Source: Plectonema cf. radiosum LEGE 06105 (GTDB taxonomy: Bacteria; Cyanobacteriota; Cyanobacteriia; Cyanobacteriales; Nostocaceae). From it: a DNA stretch of 64,000 bases. The stretch spans positions 1-64,000 of the forward strand of contig NZ_JADEWL010000002.1 in NCBI RefSeq assembly GCF_015207665.1, given 5' to 3'. Under the pieces are notes generated by a model. It searched no databases. It was not told where the DNA came from and was given only the letters and a program-made list of their open reading frames with translations. How positions within the stretch are numbered: the stretch's first letter is position 1; each line of letters starts with the position of its first letter. Positions 27,926 to 37,300 of this stretch are shown in pieces. The position numbers and the translations under genes are program-made.

Positions 27926-27990
27926 ATTGAGTTAGTAGTTCCTTGTTTTTTATCCTCAAGTAAATACTTGACATTTTATATATTTCAAAT

Positions 27991-28746
27991 ATGCAAAACT
28001 TATCTCAGATTATCGTTAAACAATTAGAAAAATTACTTACTAAAGATGGTTGGTTAGAAACGTTAGTTGCTAATAATTCTAAGGTAGGCAATTCCGTCTT
28101 TTTTGATGTCGAACAGTTCCCTTGGGCTAAAGATTTAGAAACTAATTGGATGGTGATTCGTAAAGAATTAGAACAAGTACTTGAAAGGGTAGACGAATTA
28201 CCGAATTTTCAGGATATTTCTAAACGTCAATATCGCATTGCTAATGATAATCTTTGGAAAACCTATTTTTTATACGCATTCGGATTTAAAGCTACTAAAA
28301 ATTGTGAAAGATGTCCGCAAACTACTAAATTGATTGAACAAATTCCGGGAATGAAAGTGGCATTTTTCTCAATTCTTGCTCCTGGTAAACATATTCCCAA
28401 ACATCGTGGTAAACTCAAGACTTTGATTCGCTATCATTTGGGTTTAATTGTTCCAGAACCAAAAGAAAAATGTCAAATTCAAATAGCAGATGAAATTCGA
28501 TATTGGGAAGAGGGTAAAAGTTTAATTTTCGACGATACTTTTTATCATGAAGTTTGGAATGATACGGATGGATATCGGGTAGTCTTATTTTTAGATATTG
28601 CTCGTCCTTTAAAATTTCCTCTTTCTGTGGTTAGTTCTTTAGCCAATAAGTTAATTACTGCTTCTCCCATCGTTCAAGAAGCTAAAGCTAATCATAAGTC
28701 TTGGGAAAATAATTTTGAAAAAGATGATAAAGGGAGTAGGGAGTAG
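27991..28746 (+). CDS. aspartyl/asparaginyl beta-hydroxylase-like protein
   Basis: A 251-residue Fe(II)/2-oxoglutarate enzyme of the Asp/Asn hydroxylase family. The core reads ILAPGKHIPKHRG (His134, His138, Arg139), LIRYHLGLIVP, then LIFDDTFYHEVWNDTDGYRVVLFLDIARP with His186 and Arg196 as likely distal iron and 2-oxoglutarate ligands. A Cys pair CERC is at about 105-108. It is the third gene in the GH3 group, on the same strand, with a terminator-like hairpin before it. Bacterial members hydroxylate free or carrier-bound amino acids or lipids. The target here is unknown. Confidence 0.9.
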   Translation: MQNLSQIIVKQLEKLLTKDGWLETLVANNSKVGNSVFFDVEQFPWAKDLETNWMVIRKELEQVLERVDELPNFQDISKRQYRIANDNLWKTYFLYAFGFKATKNCERCPQTTKLIEQIPGMKVAFFSILAPGKHIPKHRGKLKTLIRYHLGLIVPEPKEKCQIQIADEIRYWEEGKSLIFDDTFYHEVWNDTDGYRVVLFLDIARPLKFPLSVVSSLANKLITASPIVQEAKANHKSWENNFEKDDKGSRE

Positions 28747-28760
28747 GGAGCAATTCCCAA

Positions 28761-28822
28761 GAAGTCGGGTTTTTTTGAATTTACAACTGTGTAACAAGTA
28801 CGTATTGTAAAAACCCGACTTT
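28761..28822. repeat. GAAGTCGGGTTTTT palindromic element
   Basis: Arms GAAGTCGGGTTTTT (28761-28774) and AAAAACCCGACTTT (28809-28822) pair at 13 of 14 positions around a 34-base spacer. It lies between two convergent genes and could also act as a terminator for both strands. Confidence 0.8.
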
Positions 28823-28913
28823 TCACCGAAAAAAAACCGCAGAGACGCAAAGAACGCAGAGGAAAGAGGTTTTTAGAGATGAACTGCACCCTACGGCTAA
28901 AAACCCAAGCTTC

Positions 28914-30113
28914 TCAAAAACGGTCATATTTTGCTTTTTCAAGGGCTTTACTTTGCTTGATGCTCAAAAATGTAGTTACTAAAGATACTGCTGCACCGAC
29001 AAAAAATACTGCTATTCCACCATTTTTCCAAACTGGACCAAGAAAAATTGGCGAGAAAAATTGTCCTAAATTACTCGCTCCCGTACCAATTGCTAAAACG
29101 CTAGAACGTACTTGTGGAGGGTTTGATTTTGATAACGCATCATATAAATTGGGCATAACGATACCGAATCCCATTCCGAAAATAATCGCCGTGGGTAGAA
29201 TCAGATAAATTTGTTCCACAAACGGTATAGTTATTAATGTTACTGCCATTAAAATAAAGCCTAGAGCGATCGCCTTTGCACTTCCCAAACGCTTGGCTAA
29301 CTTGCTTGCACCCACGGCAGAAATTACAGCCGCACCAATGGCTCGCGATGCTAAAATTGCTCCATTAAGTACTGTATCGGCTCCGATTGCTTGTTTAAAA
29401 TGTAGGGGAGCGTAGATAATTACTACATAAAAGATTGCAGATGTCAATGCTAAGGCTATAAATAAAGTTAAAGTACTTGAAGATGTCAAGCTTTGAATAA
29501 GTTGGTCTTTTTGATTTAGACCTATTGATAAAGTACTTTGACGCTTTTGCTTTGGTAATATTAAATAGGCAATGAGGGCGGCTGGTAAACCTAAACCATA
29601 GAGAAAAAAGGTAAATCGCCAATTGATTGAACCAAGTAAACCACCTAAAAGCGGAAAAATAATGCTGGCGATCGCCAATGCACTGGTTGTATAACCAAGG
29701 ATGCGGGTTCGTCTTTCTCCTTCATACATACTGCTCAGAATACCGATACTCGCAGCGGCAACCCCTCCACTCGCAGCCCCCAATAATGCTCGTGATATTA
29801 ATAAAGGGGTAAAACTCTGCATCAAACCTCCAATACTGCCGAAAATTGCGTAGCAAATCAGTGATGGAATTAGCACCTTGACTTTACCAATCCGGTCAGC
29901 GAGAATACCAAAAATTGGACTAAATAAAAAGATTGTCAGACAATGCATACTCACCAAAGTACCTACCCAACGCGGATCGATGGCGAGTTGTTCTTTGATC
30001 TCCGGCATTATTGGTGACACAACACTTCCCGTCATAGTAGTTAAGCTACCGCAAACAAGTAATACCAGTAACGTCGGAATTTGCTTGCGATTTTCTTTAG
30101 CTAGAAGCGACAT
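28914..30113 (-). CDS. MFS transporter (drug/metabolite exporter type)
   Basis: A 399-residue, 12-helix carrier of the DHA1-like major facilitator type: GSVVSPIMPEIKEQL after the first helix, the loop 2-3 motif FGILADRIGKVKVL, and LLGAASGGVAAASIG in helix 5. It is the only transporter in the 25-35 kb gene group and is divergent from or opposite to the synthetic genes, which suits an exporter of their product. That link is inference. Confidence 0.9.
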   Translation of the reverse strand: MSLLAKENRKQIPTLLVLLVCGSLTTMTGSVVSPIMPEIKEQLAIDPRWVGTLVSMHCLTIFLFSPIFGILADRIGKVKVLIPSLICYAIFGSIGGLMQSFTPLLISRALLGAASGGVAAASIGILSSMYEGERRTRILGYTTSALAIASIIFPLLGGLLGSINWRFTFFLYGLGLPAALIAYLILPKQKRQSTLSIGLNQKDQLIQSLTSSSTLTLFIALALTSAIFYVVIIYAPLHFKQAIGADTVLNGAILASRAIGAAVISAVGASKLAKRLGSAKAIALGFILMAVTLITIPFVEQIYLILPTAIIFGMGFGIVMPNLYDALSKSNPPQVRSSVLAIGTGASNLGQFFSPIFLGPVWKNGGIAVFFVGAAVSLVTTFLSIKQSKALEKAKYDRF

Positions 30114-30301
30114 AGATTATATAAAAATTCCTGAATAAATTTATCAGCCTTAAAAGTACACTAACCCAACTCATTGATCGTGAATAGGCAATTAGGAGAA
30201 CAAAATCCCCTGCAAAGAAATAATGCAAGGGAAAATGGTACCTTAATATTTGAATTGTTTAAAGCTGTAACTGTTCCGCTGAAAAATCTCTTGATAAATC
30301 T

Positions 30302-31897
30302 CTAAGTAATCAAAGATTGATTCATCTCAACTTGCTGGGGTTTTTGCGAAAGATTCAACTTGCGATAATCAGCGATTTGTCCCTCAATTTCATTTTTGAC
30401 AATTTGACGGTATTCAATATGATGCTCCAAAAGAGCGCACATAGATATATAAGATACTAATACTTTAGGATTATGCCTAAGTATTAAGAAAAGTTGAATC
30501 CAGAATTGAAAGCGTGTATTACGTTTAATACCCTGTCGCCAGATTATAATTAATAGCGCTTTTAATTCGATTAATTTCAGCATCTGGAACTTTTTCTGAT
30601 AAAGTCGAGGTTCCATTTCTAGGTAATGACGATAAACTCGTCCCAGGAATTTCTTTGGTTCGTATAATTCCCAGAAACAGTTTACATATTCGGAAGCTAA
30701 TTCTTCTATGGGACGAGTTGGAATAAAGTTAGTTAAGGAGGTTGTTTGATTCCCCGTATTACCTTTTTGGTCAATCTCTAACAAACGTCCTTCTTTTTCC
30801 AATCGATGCCATAATGCCGTATTTGGTAAAGCTTGTAGCAAACCAAACATTGCATTGGGAATTGCAGTCGTCTCCACAAAATCAATAATGCGAGATCCAG
30901 CCCCGACTTTTTCACCATCAAAACCGAGAATAAACCCAGCCATGACTCGCAAGCCTTTACGGTTGATTTTTTGGACAGCTTGTGCTAGTGAATTGCGGGT
31001 ATTTTGATGCTTTTTGGTTAATGACAAACTATCTGTATCGGGTGTTTCAATTCCCAAAAATACGGAGGTAAAGTTAGCCGCAATCATTAAGTCCAGTAGT
31101 TCGTCGTCTTGCGCTAAATCTACTGAAGCTTCCGTTTGTAAGCTGAATGGATAACCGCGCTCTGCCATCCACGGAATCAGTTCTTTGAGTAAAAGCTTGA
31201 CATTACGTTTATTGCCGATGAAGTTATCATCCACCATAAACACTGAATTCCGCCAGCCTAAATCATACAGTGTTTGTAATTCCTCAAGCAGTTGGGCTGG
31301 ATTTTTAGTACGCGGTTTGCGTCCGTAAAGCACGATGATATCGCAAAACTCACACTCAAACGGACAACCACGAGAAAATTGCACCGACATCATGTCGTAA
31401 GCGCTCAGCTCAAGCAAATCATATCGGGGTATGGGCGTATTAGTAATATCCGGCTTTTCACCATCAGAGCGGAATATTCCCGAAGTTTCCCCTCTGCGGA
31501 GTGCTTCGACAAATAGGGGTAAAGTTATTTCTCCTTCATCTAAAACCAAAAAATCTACCCCTGCCGCTTGGGCTTCTTGGGGTACGGAAGTTACGTAGGG
31601 GCCTCCAACCGCAACTAGTTTATTACGCCGTTTTGCTTCTTTTATTAAATACAGTAAATCTGGTTTCTGAACAATCATTCCCGAAAGAATGACTATTTGG
31701 GCCCATTCCCAATCATCTGCGGTTTCTGGACCGATATTACGATCAACTAGTCGGAATTCCCAATCTTGGGGTAAAATAGCCGCGACTGTAATCATCCCCA
31801 AAGGAGGGAGAGTTACCTTGTGTCCAATTAATTCTATGGCTTTGTCGAAAGACCAAAAAGATTTCGGAAACTGAGGATATAGCAGTAAAACTCGCAT
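30302..31897 (-). CDS. B12-binding-domain radical SAM protein (DUF4070 type)
   Basis: A 531-residue enzyme. Residues 1-140 form a cobalamin-binding-like Rossmann domain (PLGMITVAAILP, VGGPYVTSVPQEA, DEGE). The radical SAM cluster motif is Cys178-x3-Cys182-x2-Cys185 in SRGCPFECEFCD, followed by VDDNFIGNKRN and GIETPDTDSL. The C-terminal 150 residues are the DUF4070-type helical region. Relatives include HpnP-type hopanoid C-2 methylases and other B12-dependent methylases; I cannot place it among them. It lies between the MFS gene and the divergent Rieske gene. Confidence 0.92.
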   Translation of the reverse strand: MRVLLLYPQFPKSFWSFDKAIELIGHKVTLPPLGMITVAAILPQDWEFRLVDRNIGPETADDWEWAQIVILSGMIVQKPDLLYLIKEAKRRNKLVAVGGPYVTSVPQEAQAAGVDFLVLDEGEITLPLFVEALRRGETSGIFRSDGEKPDITNTPIPRYDLLELSAYDMMSVQFSRGCPFECEFCDIIVLYGRKPRTKNPAQLLEELQTLYDLGWRNSVFMVDDNFIGNKRNVKLLLKELIPWMAERGYPFSLQTEASVDLAQDDELLDLMIAANFTSVFLGIETPDTDSLSLTKKHQNTRNSLAQAVQKINRKGLRVMAGFILGFDGEKVGAGSRIIDFVETTAIPNAMFGLLQALPNTALWHRLEKEGRLLEIDQKGNTGNQTTSLTNFIPTRPIEELASEYVNCFWELYEPKKFLGRVYRHYLEMEPRLYQKKFQMLKLIELKALLIIIWRQGIKRNTRFQFWIQLFLILRHNPKVLVSYISMCALLEHHIEYRQIVKNEIEGQIADYRKLNLSQKPQQVEMNQSLIT

Positions 31898-32698
31898 TTA
31901 TATAGCAATTTAGGTAAAGATTGCCGAAGTGATTTTGTGAGATTGAAATCCGAGGTTGGAAAATTTGAGCTACTGATGTTTAGTGAAAATTACTTTTTTT
32001 ACTATTGTAGTTGCCCATGCAATAATTTTTACTCTTGCGGCACAAACAATAACAGACAAAAGTGTTACTGCTCATTATTACTACTCCCTAATCCTAAGCT
32101 GTCGCCCATTTAATTTGGATTTTTCTAGGCAGCTTTTACAATAGTGTGAGGTTTTTCTCTTATACAATCAAGGTTACACATTAGCTGAATCGAGATTTTC
32201 AAAGCCAACCTATTTATACATACATTACACAAAAGGTTATAATTTTTTTCAATCGAAGAATATTCACAGTTATGGATTCAATACATAAATATTAAATTTC
32301 TGTATAAAAATATGAGAATAAAAAATGATTAGTCGGCTATAATTTCAGTACTTTTATGCAAGCAATCCACATTTAAGTTAGATAAATCACTTTGAAATAT
32401 AAGTGTTAACTATAAATAAGCCAATATGCAAGAACGTAAAAGTGTCATAATACACTCGACATTTGCTCAAAATCAGATAAAACTATGAAATTAAAACCAT
32501 AATCGGGTAATCAAAAATAAAAATGCTTAAAATGTGAAGCTTTCTTTGATATTTTGCTTGTTTTACAAAAGGTTCTTGCTTAATTACTGAGAAGTTTGTA
32601 AATTTCTAATAAGATTGGCGGCAAGTCTTAAAGAATGAGACACAAACTTTTTGTCGTAATTGCTCATATAGTTAATTGCTTATATCAGGAGTGCCGTA
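31898..32698. other. 800-base divergent promoter region
   Basis: Very AT-rich region between the B12-radical SAM gene (leftward) and the Rieske/AONS pair (rightward). A short hairpin-free tail TATCAGGAGTGCCGTA supplies the Shine-Dalgarno site of the Rieske gene. No gene, repeat array or RNA signature was recognised. Confidence 0.45.
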
Positions 32699-33823
32699 AT
32701 GGAAATAACTCCAACTCTGAAAAGCCAAACCGTTCAAAATCGCGTGCGAGAAGTCGGGATAAATCCAAATTATTGGTATCCCGCAGCTTGGAGCGATCAA
32801 CTCAAACCGAATCAAGTAATACCCGTAGTCATCTGGAATATGGCGATCGCGCTTTACCGTTCCGAAAATGGTCAAGTTTACGCCATAGAAGATGCTTGTC
32901 CCCATAAAGGTATTCCTTTGCACAAAGGCGATGTTACAGGGGATAATATCACCTGTCCTTACCATGGCTGGCAATTTAACGGTGATGGAGAGTGTACGAG
33001 CATTCCCTACTTTCCCAAAGACCAAAAATTGCCCTGCGCCAAAGCACTTAGCTATGCCGTGCGGGAAAAGTATAATATAATCTGGATTTTTCCAGGAGCC
33101 ATAGAAGATGCTGAAAATGTGGAATTGCCTTCAGTTCCAGAATATGATGACCAAAACTGGTTAGCTATTCCGATACCGGGACATTTTCAAGCTCATTTCT
33201 CCATCTGTAACGAAAATACAATGGACGTGTTTCACGGCTATTTACATAAAAACTTACAAGGCTGGTTTAATCCAGAATTAATGAGTTTACAAGCCACAGA
33301 AACATCAGTTGAAGCTGAATATCGAGTATCTTATCAAGGCTGGATGAGCAAATTTTTCGGATTTAGCGATACTGGGAACGAAGTTACAACTCGTACTGTC
33401 ACAATTAGATATAAATATCCTCATTACCATAGTTCTTTAGAAGGAGTTTCTTCTATTTATTTAATGCGTCAACCAGTAGGGATACAATTAACAAAATCTT
33501 TTTCCTTACTATTTATCAAAATTCGTCTTCCGCAATGGTTTGTTAAACCCTTACAAAAACCCATAGCAAAAATAATTTGGTGGTTCGTCTTAAAAAGTTT
33601 TCTCGATCAAGACGTAGAGATGATTGAAAGCGAACAACGTACTTATTTAGCTAACCCCCAAAGACGTTATGTAGAAATTAATCCAGCAATCATCGCCTTA
33701 CAAAGGGTAATTGTGGGTCAATATGAAAAATTTATGCAACAATCTAAAAAACTATCCAATGGCAATAATGAGAACTACGCATCTTCATCTACGGTCGTCA
33801 AGTCAAATTTAAGTTCTACTTAG
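32699..33823 (+). CDS. Rieske [2Fe-2S] oxygenase (aromatic-ring-hydroxylating / PaO-like type)
   Basis: A 374-residue Rieske non-heme iron oxygenase alpha-type protein. Rieske ligands are Cys67/His69 (DACPHKGIPL) and Cys86/His89 (CPYHGW). The mononuclear iron site is seen in NENTMDVFHGYLH (Asp-x2-His-x3-His, about 181-190). The C-terminal half has hydrophobic segments near 265-295, as in membrane-near PaO/CAO/Tic55-like proteins. An AGGAG lies at the correct distance before the ATG. The alpha-oxoamine synthase gene follows 109 bases later. AONS and Rieske genes also occur together in saxitoxin and prodiginine pathways, an analogy only. Confidence 0.9.
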   Translation: MEITPTLKSQTVQNRVREVGINPNYWYPAAWSDQLKPNQVIPVVIWNMAIALYRSENGQVYAIEDACPHKGIPLHKGDVTGDNITCPYHGWQFNGDGECTSIPYFPKDQKLPCAKALSYAVREKYNIIWIFPGAIEDAENVELPSVPEYDDQNWLAIPIPGHFQAHFSICNENTMDVFHGYLHKNLQGWFNPELMSLQATETSVEAEYRVSYQGWMSKFFGFSDTGNEVTTRTVTIRYKYPHYHSSLEGVSSIYLMRQPVGIQLTKSFSLLFIKIRLPQWFVKPLQKPIAKIIWWFVLKSFLDQDVEMIESEQRTYLANPQRRYVEINPAIIALQRVIVGQYEKFMQQSKKLSNGNNENYASSSTVVKSNLSST

Positions 33824-33920
33824 TAGTTTTGACCGTCTGATATCACAGATTGGTGCAAAACGAGGAACGTAATTTTCAACCGCAAACATATATTAAAAAC
33901 CAATTGTTAAATTTTAGGTG

Positions 33921-33927
33921 AGAGGAG
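33921..33927 (+). promoter_or_regulatory. ribosome-binding site that decides the AONS start
   Basis: AGAGGAG five bases before the GTG at 33933. An upstream in-frame GTG at 33918 lacks such a site and overlaps it. Confidence 0.7.
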
Positions 33928-33932
33928 CTATT

Positions 33933-35219
33933 GTGGAAGTTGTAGAAGAGTATATGCAGGGACTTTATCAAAGTGGTCTCTACCCGGATAAACTGATTTG
34001 TCATCACAAACATGGAAATTTAGTTGAAGTTGAAAATCCTACTAATGGTCAGCGATATAAACTTTTGACATTTTGCACGAATGATGTTTTGGGGTTAACT
34101 CAGTCGGAAGAAGTCAAGCAAGCGGCGATTGATGCCATTGTGCAGTACGGTACTTCTAACAGTTCTTGTTCGGTATTAAGCGGTAGAATTGACTTGCATC
34201 GTCAATTAGAGCAAGAAATTTCTGCTTTTAAACATTTACCCCATACTCATCTATTCCTTAATGCTTGGATGGCAATGCAAGCATTAATCGATGGCTTTTG
34301 TCATTTAGCGATTAATCTTCCCGGCTTTCGGAATACCAGAGAAACCTTAATTTTGACTGATGTTCTCAATCACGGTTGCATAGTTTCCGCCGTTACTAAT
34401 GCTAGCAATCGTTCTGGGAAGATGTTTAGTCATAGCCCTGCCGTCCGTGTAAAAGCTTACCGCCATTGTGATGTAAGTGACTTGGCTCGGAAATTGCGCC
34501 GCTATGCTCAGCCCAACGATCGCATCCTGGTAGTTTCCGACGCGGTGTTTTCCATGGATGGCGATATTGCCCCATTACCAGAGATGCTAGACGTTTTAGA
34601 AAACTATCCCGGTAGCATCATCGTCATGGATGAAGCTCATGCTAGTGGTGCAATTGGTGCCAAAGGTGGCGGTATATACGACCATTTTGGTATTACACCC
34701 CAGCAGGTACTTGACAGGGGAATGGTGCCGTTAATTATGACTACTTTCTCTAAATTTGCAGCTTCCGCAGGTGCAGCAATCAGCAGTCATATGCCAGAAA
34801 TGATTGACTTGCTCGATGTTTCTCCGACTTCTATCGGTACAATATCGCTCCCCCCAGCAACAGCAGCAGCAGCATTAGAAAGTATTCGTCAAGTTCAGCA
34901 AAATCCCGAATTAGTCGAAACACTACAAGCTAATACCCGTTATTTGCGATCGCGATTAATCGAACATGATTTTGCGGCAATCGGTGAAACTAATGTTATA
35001 CCCGTACTAATGCCACCGGAACTAAATCCGAAACAATTCACTCGTCACTTGATGGAACATCACGGTATTTGGGTATCTGCGATTTGGTTTATTGCCAAAC
35101 CCCGCTTAAGAATTACTGCAAATGCGCTTCATACTAAAGAAGAGATGGATAATTTGGTAGAAGCAATGGTAGAAACACGGGAACTTTTGTATAAACCGGC
35201 AACTGTTGCTACTGCTTAA
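33933..35219 (+). CDS. alpha-oxoamine synthase / class II aminotransferase-fold PLP enzyme
   Basis: A PLP enzyme of the KBL/AONS/serine-palmitoyltransferase family, which condenses an acyl thioester with an amino acid under decarboxylation. Visible: TFCTNDVLGL near the start, NSSCSVLSGRIDLHRQLE, FSMDGDIAPLPEM, VMDEAHASGAIGAKGGG (PLP-ring Asp) and TTFSKFAASAGAAISS, whose Lys should be the Schiff-base residue. That last block differs from the usual TLxKAxG. GTG start at 33933 by its ribosome-binding site, giving 428 residues. It pairs with the Rieske gene. The acyl donor and amino acid are unknown. Confidence 0.88.
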   Translation: MEVVEEYMQGLYQSGLYPDKLICHHKHGNLVEVENPTNGQRYKLLTFCTNDVLGLTQSEEVKQAAIDAIVQYGTSNSSCSVLSGRIDLHRQLEQEISAFKHLPHTHLFLNAWMAMQALIDGFCHLAINLPGFRNTRETLILTDVLNHGCIVSAVTNASNRSGKMFSHSPAVRVKAYRHCDVSDLARKLRRYAQPNDRILVVSDAVFSMDGDIAPLPEMLDVLENYPGSIIVMDEAHASGAIGAKGGGIYDHFGITPQQVLDRGMVPLIMTTFSKFAASAGAAISSHMPEMIDLLDVSPTSIGTISLPPATAAAALESIRQVQQNPELVETLQANTRYLRSRLIEHDFAAIGETNVIPVLMPPELNPKQFTRHLMEHHGIWVSAIWFIAKPRLRITANALHTKEEMDNLVEAMVETRELLYKPATVATA

Positions 35220-35238
35220 TTGTTGAGGTTATAGAAGC

Positions 35239-35267
35239 CCGGTTTTTTCAAAAAGCCGGGTTTTTTA
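35239..35267 (+). terminator. intrinsic terminator of the AONS gene
   Basis: CCCGGTTTTT and AAAAGCCGGG form a ten-pair stem (one T-G pair) followed by TTTTTT, 20 bases after the stop. Confidence 0.85.
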
Positions 35268-35269
35268 TA

Positions 35270-35356
35270 CAGTTATCAGTTATCAGTTATCAGTTACCAA
35301 TTACCAATTACCAATTACCAATTACCAATTACCAATTACCAATTACCAATTACCAA
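35270..35356. repeat. TTATCAG then AATTACC heptamer STRR
   Basis: Two or three TTATCAG copies followed by about nine AATTACC copies, ending at the 3' end of mnmE. Confidence 0.9.
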
Positions 35357-35363
35357 AAATCAT

Positions 35364-36758
35364 TTATTTCCCAATACAAAATTTACTAAAAATTCTATCT
35401 AAAATCGATTCGGTTACTTCTTCTCCGGTAATTTCTCCTAAAGCATTAATTGCACCTCTTAAGTCTATTGTCCAGAAATCAAAGGGTAGTTGCTGCTCCA
35501 TTGTTAACTGAACTTGTTCTAAAGATGTTTTTGCTTTGATTAATGCAGCAGCTTGACGTTGATTAATTGCCAAATCCATATCTGAGGCTTGTATATTTTC
35601 CATTTTTACTTGTTCTAAAATCGCTGTTTCTAATGCTTCAATGCCTTGATTTTTTGCTGCTGCCGTTAGGATTTTAGATTTTAAATTTGGGATTTTAGAT
35701 TGAATATCTTTTGTTTCCCAAACTTCTACTAAATCAATTTTATTAATTACTAATATTAATGGACGGTGCTTTACTTGCTCGTAAATTTCTTGGTCTTCCT
35801 TTGTCCATCCCGTGGTTGCGTCGATGGTAAATAATACTAAATCTGCTGCTTGTGCGGCATTGCGGGAACGTTCCACCCCAATTTTTTCTACTAAGTCTTG
35901 TGTATCGCGGATGCCTGCTGTATCTAGCACTTGTACGGGAATACCACCTACTACTAACTGTGATTCAACTACATCGCGGGTGGTTCCCGGTAAATCGGTG
36001 ACAATAGCGCGATCGCAACGGCTCCAAGCGTTGAGTAAACTGGATTTCCCCACATTTGGACGACCAACAATCGCCACTTTCAAACCTGTGCGTAAGAGTT
36101 CTCCTTTATCCGCAGTTGCGATTAATTTGGCAATTTCTGCGGAAACGTTTTTAATTTCTGATACGATGGCTTTATCATCCAACGGGGGTAAATCTTCCTC
36201 AAAATCGATTCTTGCTTCAATTTCTGCGACGATATCCAAACATTTAGCGCGTAACTGACGGATAGAATCGGCTAATTTTCCTTGCAAACCAGCCAATGCT
36301 GTTTGAGCAGCTTGAAGAGATTTGGCACCAACTAAATCGGAAATGCTTTCTGCTTGGGATAAATCAATGCGTCCATTTAAAAAGGCTCTGAGGGTAAATT
36401 CTCCCGGTTGTGCGAGTCGTGCGCCTTGTTCCAGACATAATTTTAGTACTTGTTGCACTGCAATGATTCCCCCATGACACTGGAATTCTATAACATCTTC
36501 ACGAGTGTAGGAACGAGGAGCTTTCATGATTAACAGCAGCGCTTCATCTACCAACAGTTGTGTTTGGGGATGACGAATGTAACCGTAGAGAATCCGGTGC
36601 GATTCCACAACTTGTTTACCCGGTGCGTGAAAAATAGATTCAGCAATTTGTAAAGCTTGAGAACCAGAAACCCGCACAATTCCTACACTACCCTGTTGGG
36701 GTACAACAGCTGTGGCGATCGCCGCAATAGTTCCGGTTGTAGCAAAGATTTGAGACAT
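35364..36758 (-). CDS. mnmE: tRNA modification GTPase MnmE
   Basis: MnmE, with MnmG, makes the 5-carboxymethylaminomethyl group on U34 of tRNAs. The 464 residues comprise an N-terminal folate-binding TrmE domain ([26 protein letters not shown]), a helical domain, an inserted GTPase (G1 GRPNVGKSS near 231, G3 DTAG, G4 NKID) and the C-terminal FCIGK containing the catalytic Cys. Full length. No neighbouring gene shares its pathway. Heptamer repeats flank both ends. Confidence 0.97.
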   Translation of the reverse strand: MSQIFATTGTIAAIATAVVPQQGSVGIVRVSGSQALQIAESIFHAPGKQVVESHRILYGYIRHPQTQLLVDEALLLIMKAPRSYTREDVIEFQCHGGIIAVQQVLKLCLEQGARLAQPGEFTLRAFLNGRIDLSQAESISDLVGAKSLQAAQTALAGLQGKLADSIRQLRAKCLDIVAEIEARIDFEEDLPPLDDKAIVSEIKNVSAEIAKLIATADKGELLRTGLKVAIVGRPNVGKSSLLNAWSRCDRAIVTDLPGTTRDVVESQLVVGGIPVQVLDTAGIRDTQDLVEKIGVERSRNAAQAADLVLFTIDATTGWTKEDQEIYEQVKHRPLILVINKIDLVEVWETKDIQSKIPNLKSKILTAAAKNQGIEALETAILEQVKMENIQASDMDLAINQRQAAALIKAKTSLEQVQLTMEQQLPFDFWTIDLRGAINALGEITGEEVTESILDRIFSKFCIGK

Positions 36759-36765
36759 TTAAAAT

Positions 36766-36813
36766 GGGTAATTGGTAATTGGTAATTGGTAATGGGTAAT
36801 GGGTAATGGGTAA
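36766..36813. repeat. GGTAATT/GGTAATG heptamer STRR
   Basis: About six copies just upstream of the mnmE start codon. Confidence 0.88.
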
Positions 36814-36828
36814 TTGCAAGAAATTTCA

Positions 36829-36971
36829 ACTCTTAACTCATAACTCCTAACTCCTAACTCATAACTCCTAACTCCAAACTCCAAACTCCTAACTCATAAC
36901 TCCAAACTCCAAACTCCAAACTCCAAACTCCAAACTCCTAACTCATAACTCCTAACTCCTAACTCCTAACT
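36829..36971. repeat. AACTCCT/AACTCCA/AACTCAT heptamer STRR
   Basis: Around twenty tandem copies of AACTC(C/A)(T/A), the longest heptamer array in the window. Variant units occur in runs, which suggests repeated local expansion. Confidence 0.92.
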
Positions 36972-37043
36972 TTAGAATGCGCGTTAATATTTATCCAGAA
37001 GCTAATATCTGTTTAACAAAGTATTAGTTAAGAGGGGAACACC

Positions 37044-37247
37044 ATGGAAGAACAAAAAATTAATTGCGCTCAAGCTTGTGTTAATGGTTGTGTTTTGGGA
37101 GATAAATGTCCCAATATTGAGTATAGAGACCAAGCATCACAGTTTATCCAAGATACTTCCTTAGAAAAAATGCTCGAAATTGCTGAAATCGCCAGAATGA
37201 AAAAGTTATCGGAACCGCCTAAATGGGTAATTCCCGATGAAATTTAG
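37044..37247 (+). CDS. small Cys-rich protein of unknown function
   Basis: A 67-residue protein with a good GAGGGG ribosome-binding site before its ATG. Four cysteines in the first third, Cys8, Cys12, Cys16 and Cys22 (NCAQACVNGC...KCPN), could bind a metal or form disulfides. The rest is a charged helix (SLEKMLEIAEIARMKK) and a PPKWVIPDEI tail. No signal peptide. I recognise no family. Flanked by heptamer repeats and a Uma2 gene; no operon. Confidence 0.75.
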   Translation: MEEQKINCAQACVNGCVLGDKCPNIEYRDQASQFIQDTSLEKMLEIAEIARMKKLSEPPKWVIPDEI

Positions 37248-37300
37248 TTAGTTTAGCTTAATTTTAGGACAGGTCTCTCGTACCTGTCACCTATTTCATT

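Noticed and set aside
35812-36258. 148-codon frame on the + strand
   Set aside because: Antisense shadow of mnmE.
36829-36971. Long repeat array considered as CRISPR
   Set aside because: Unit is seven bases with no spacers; it is an STRR heptamer array.
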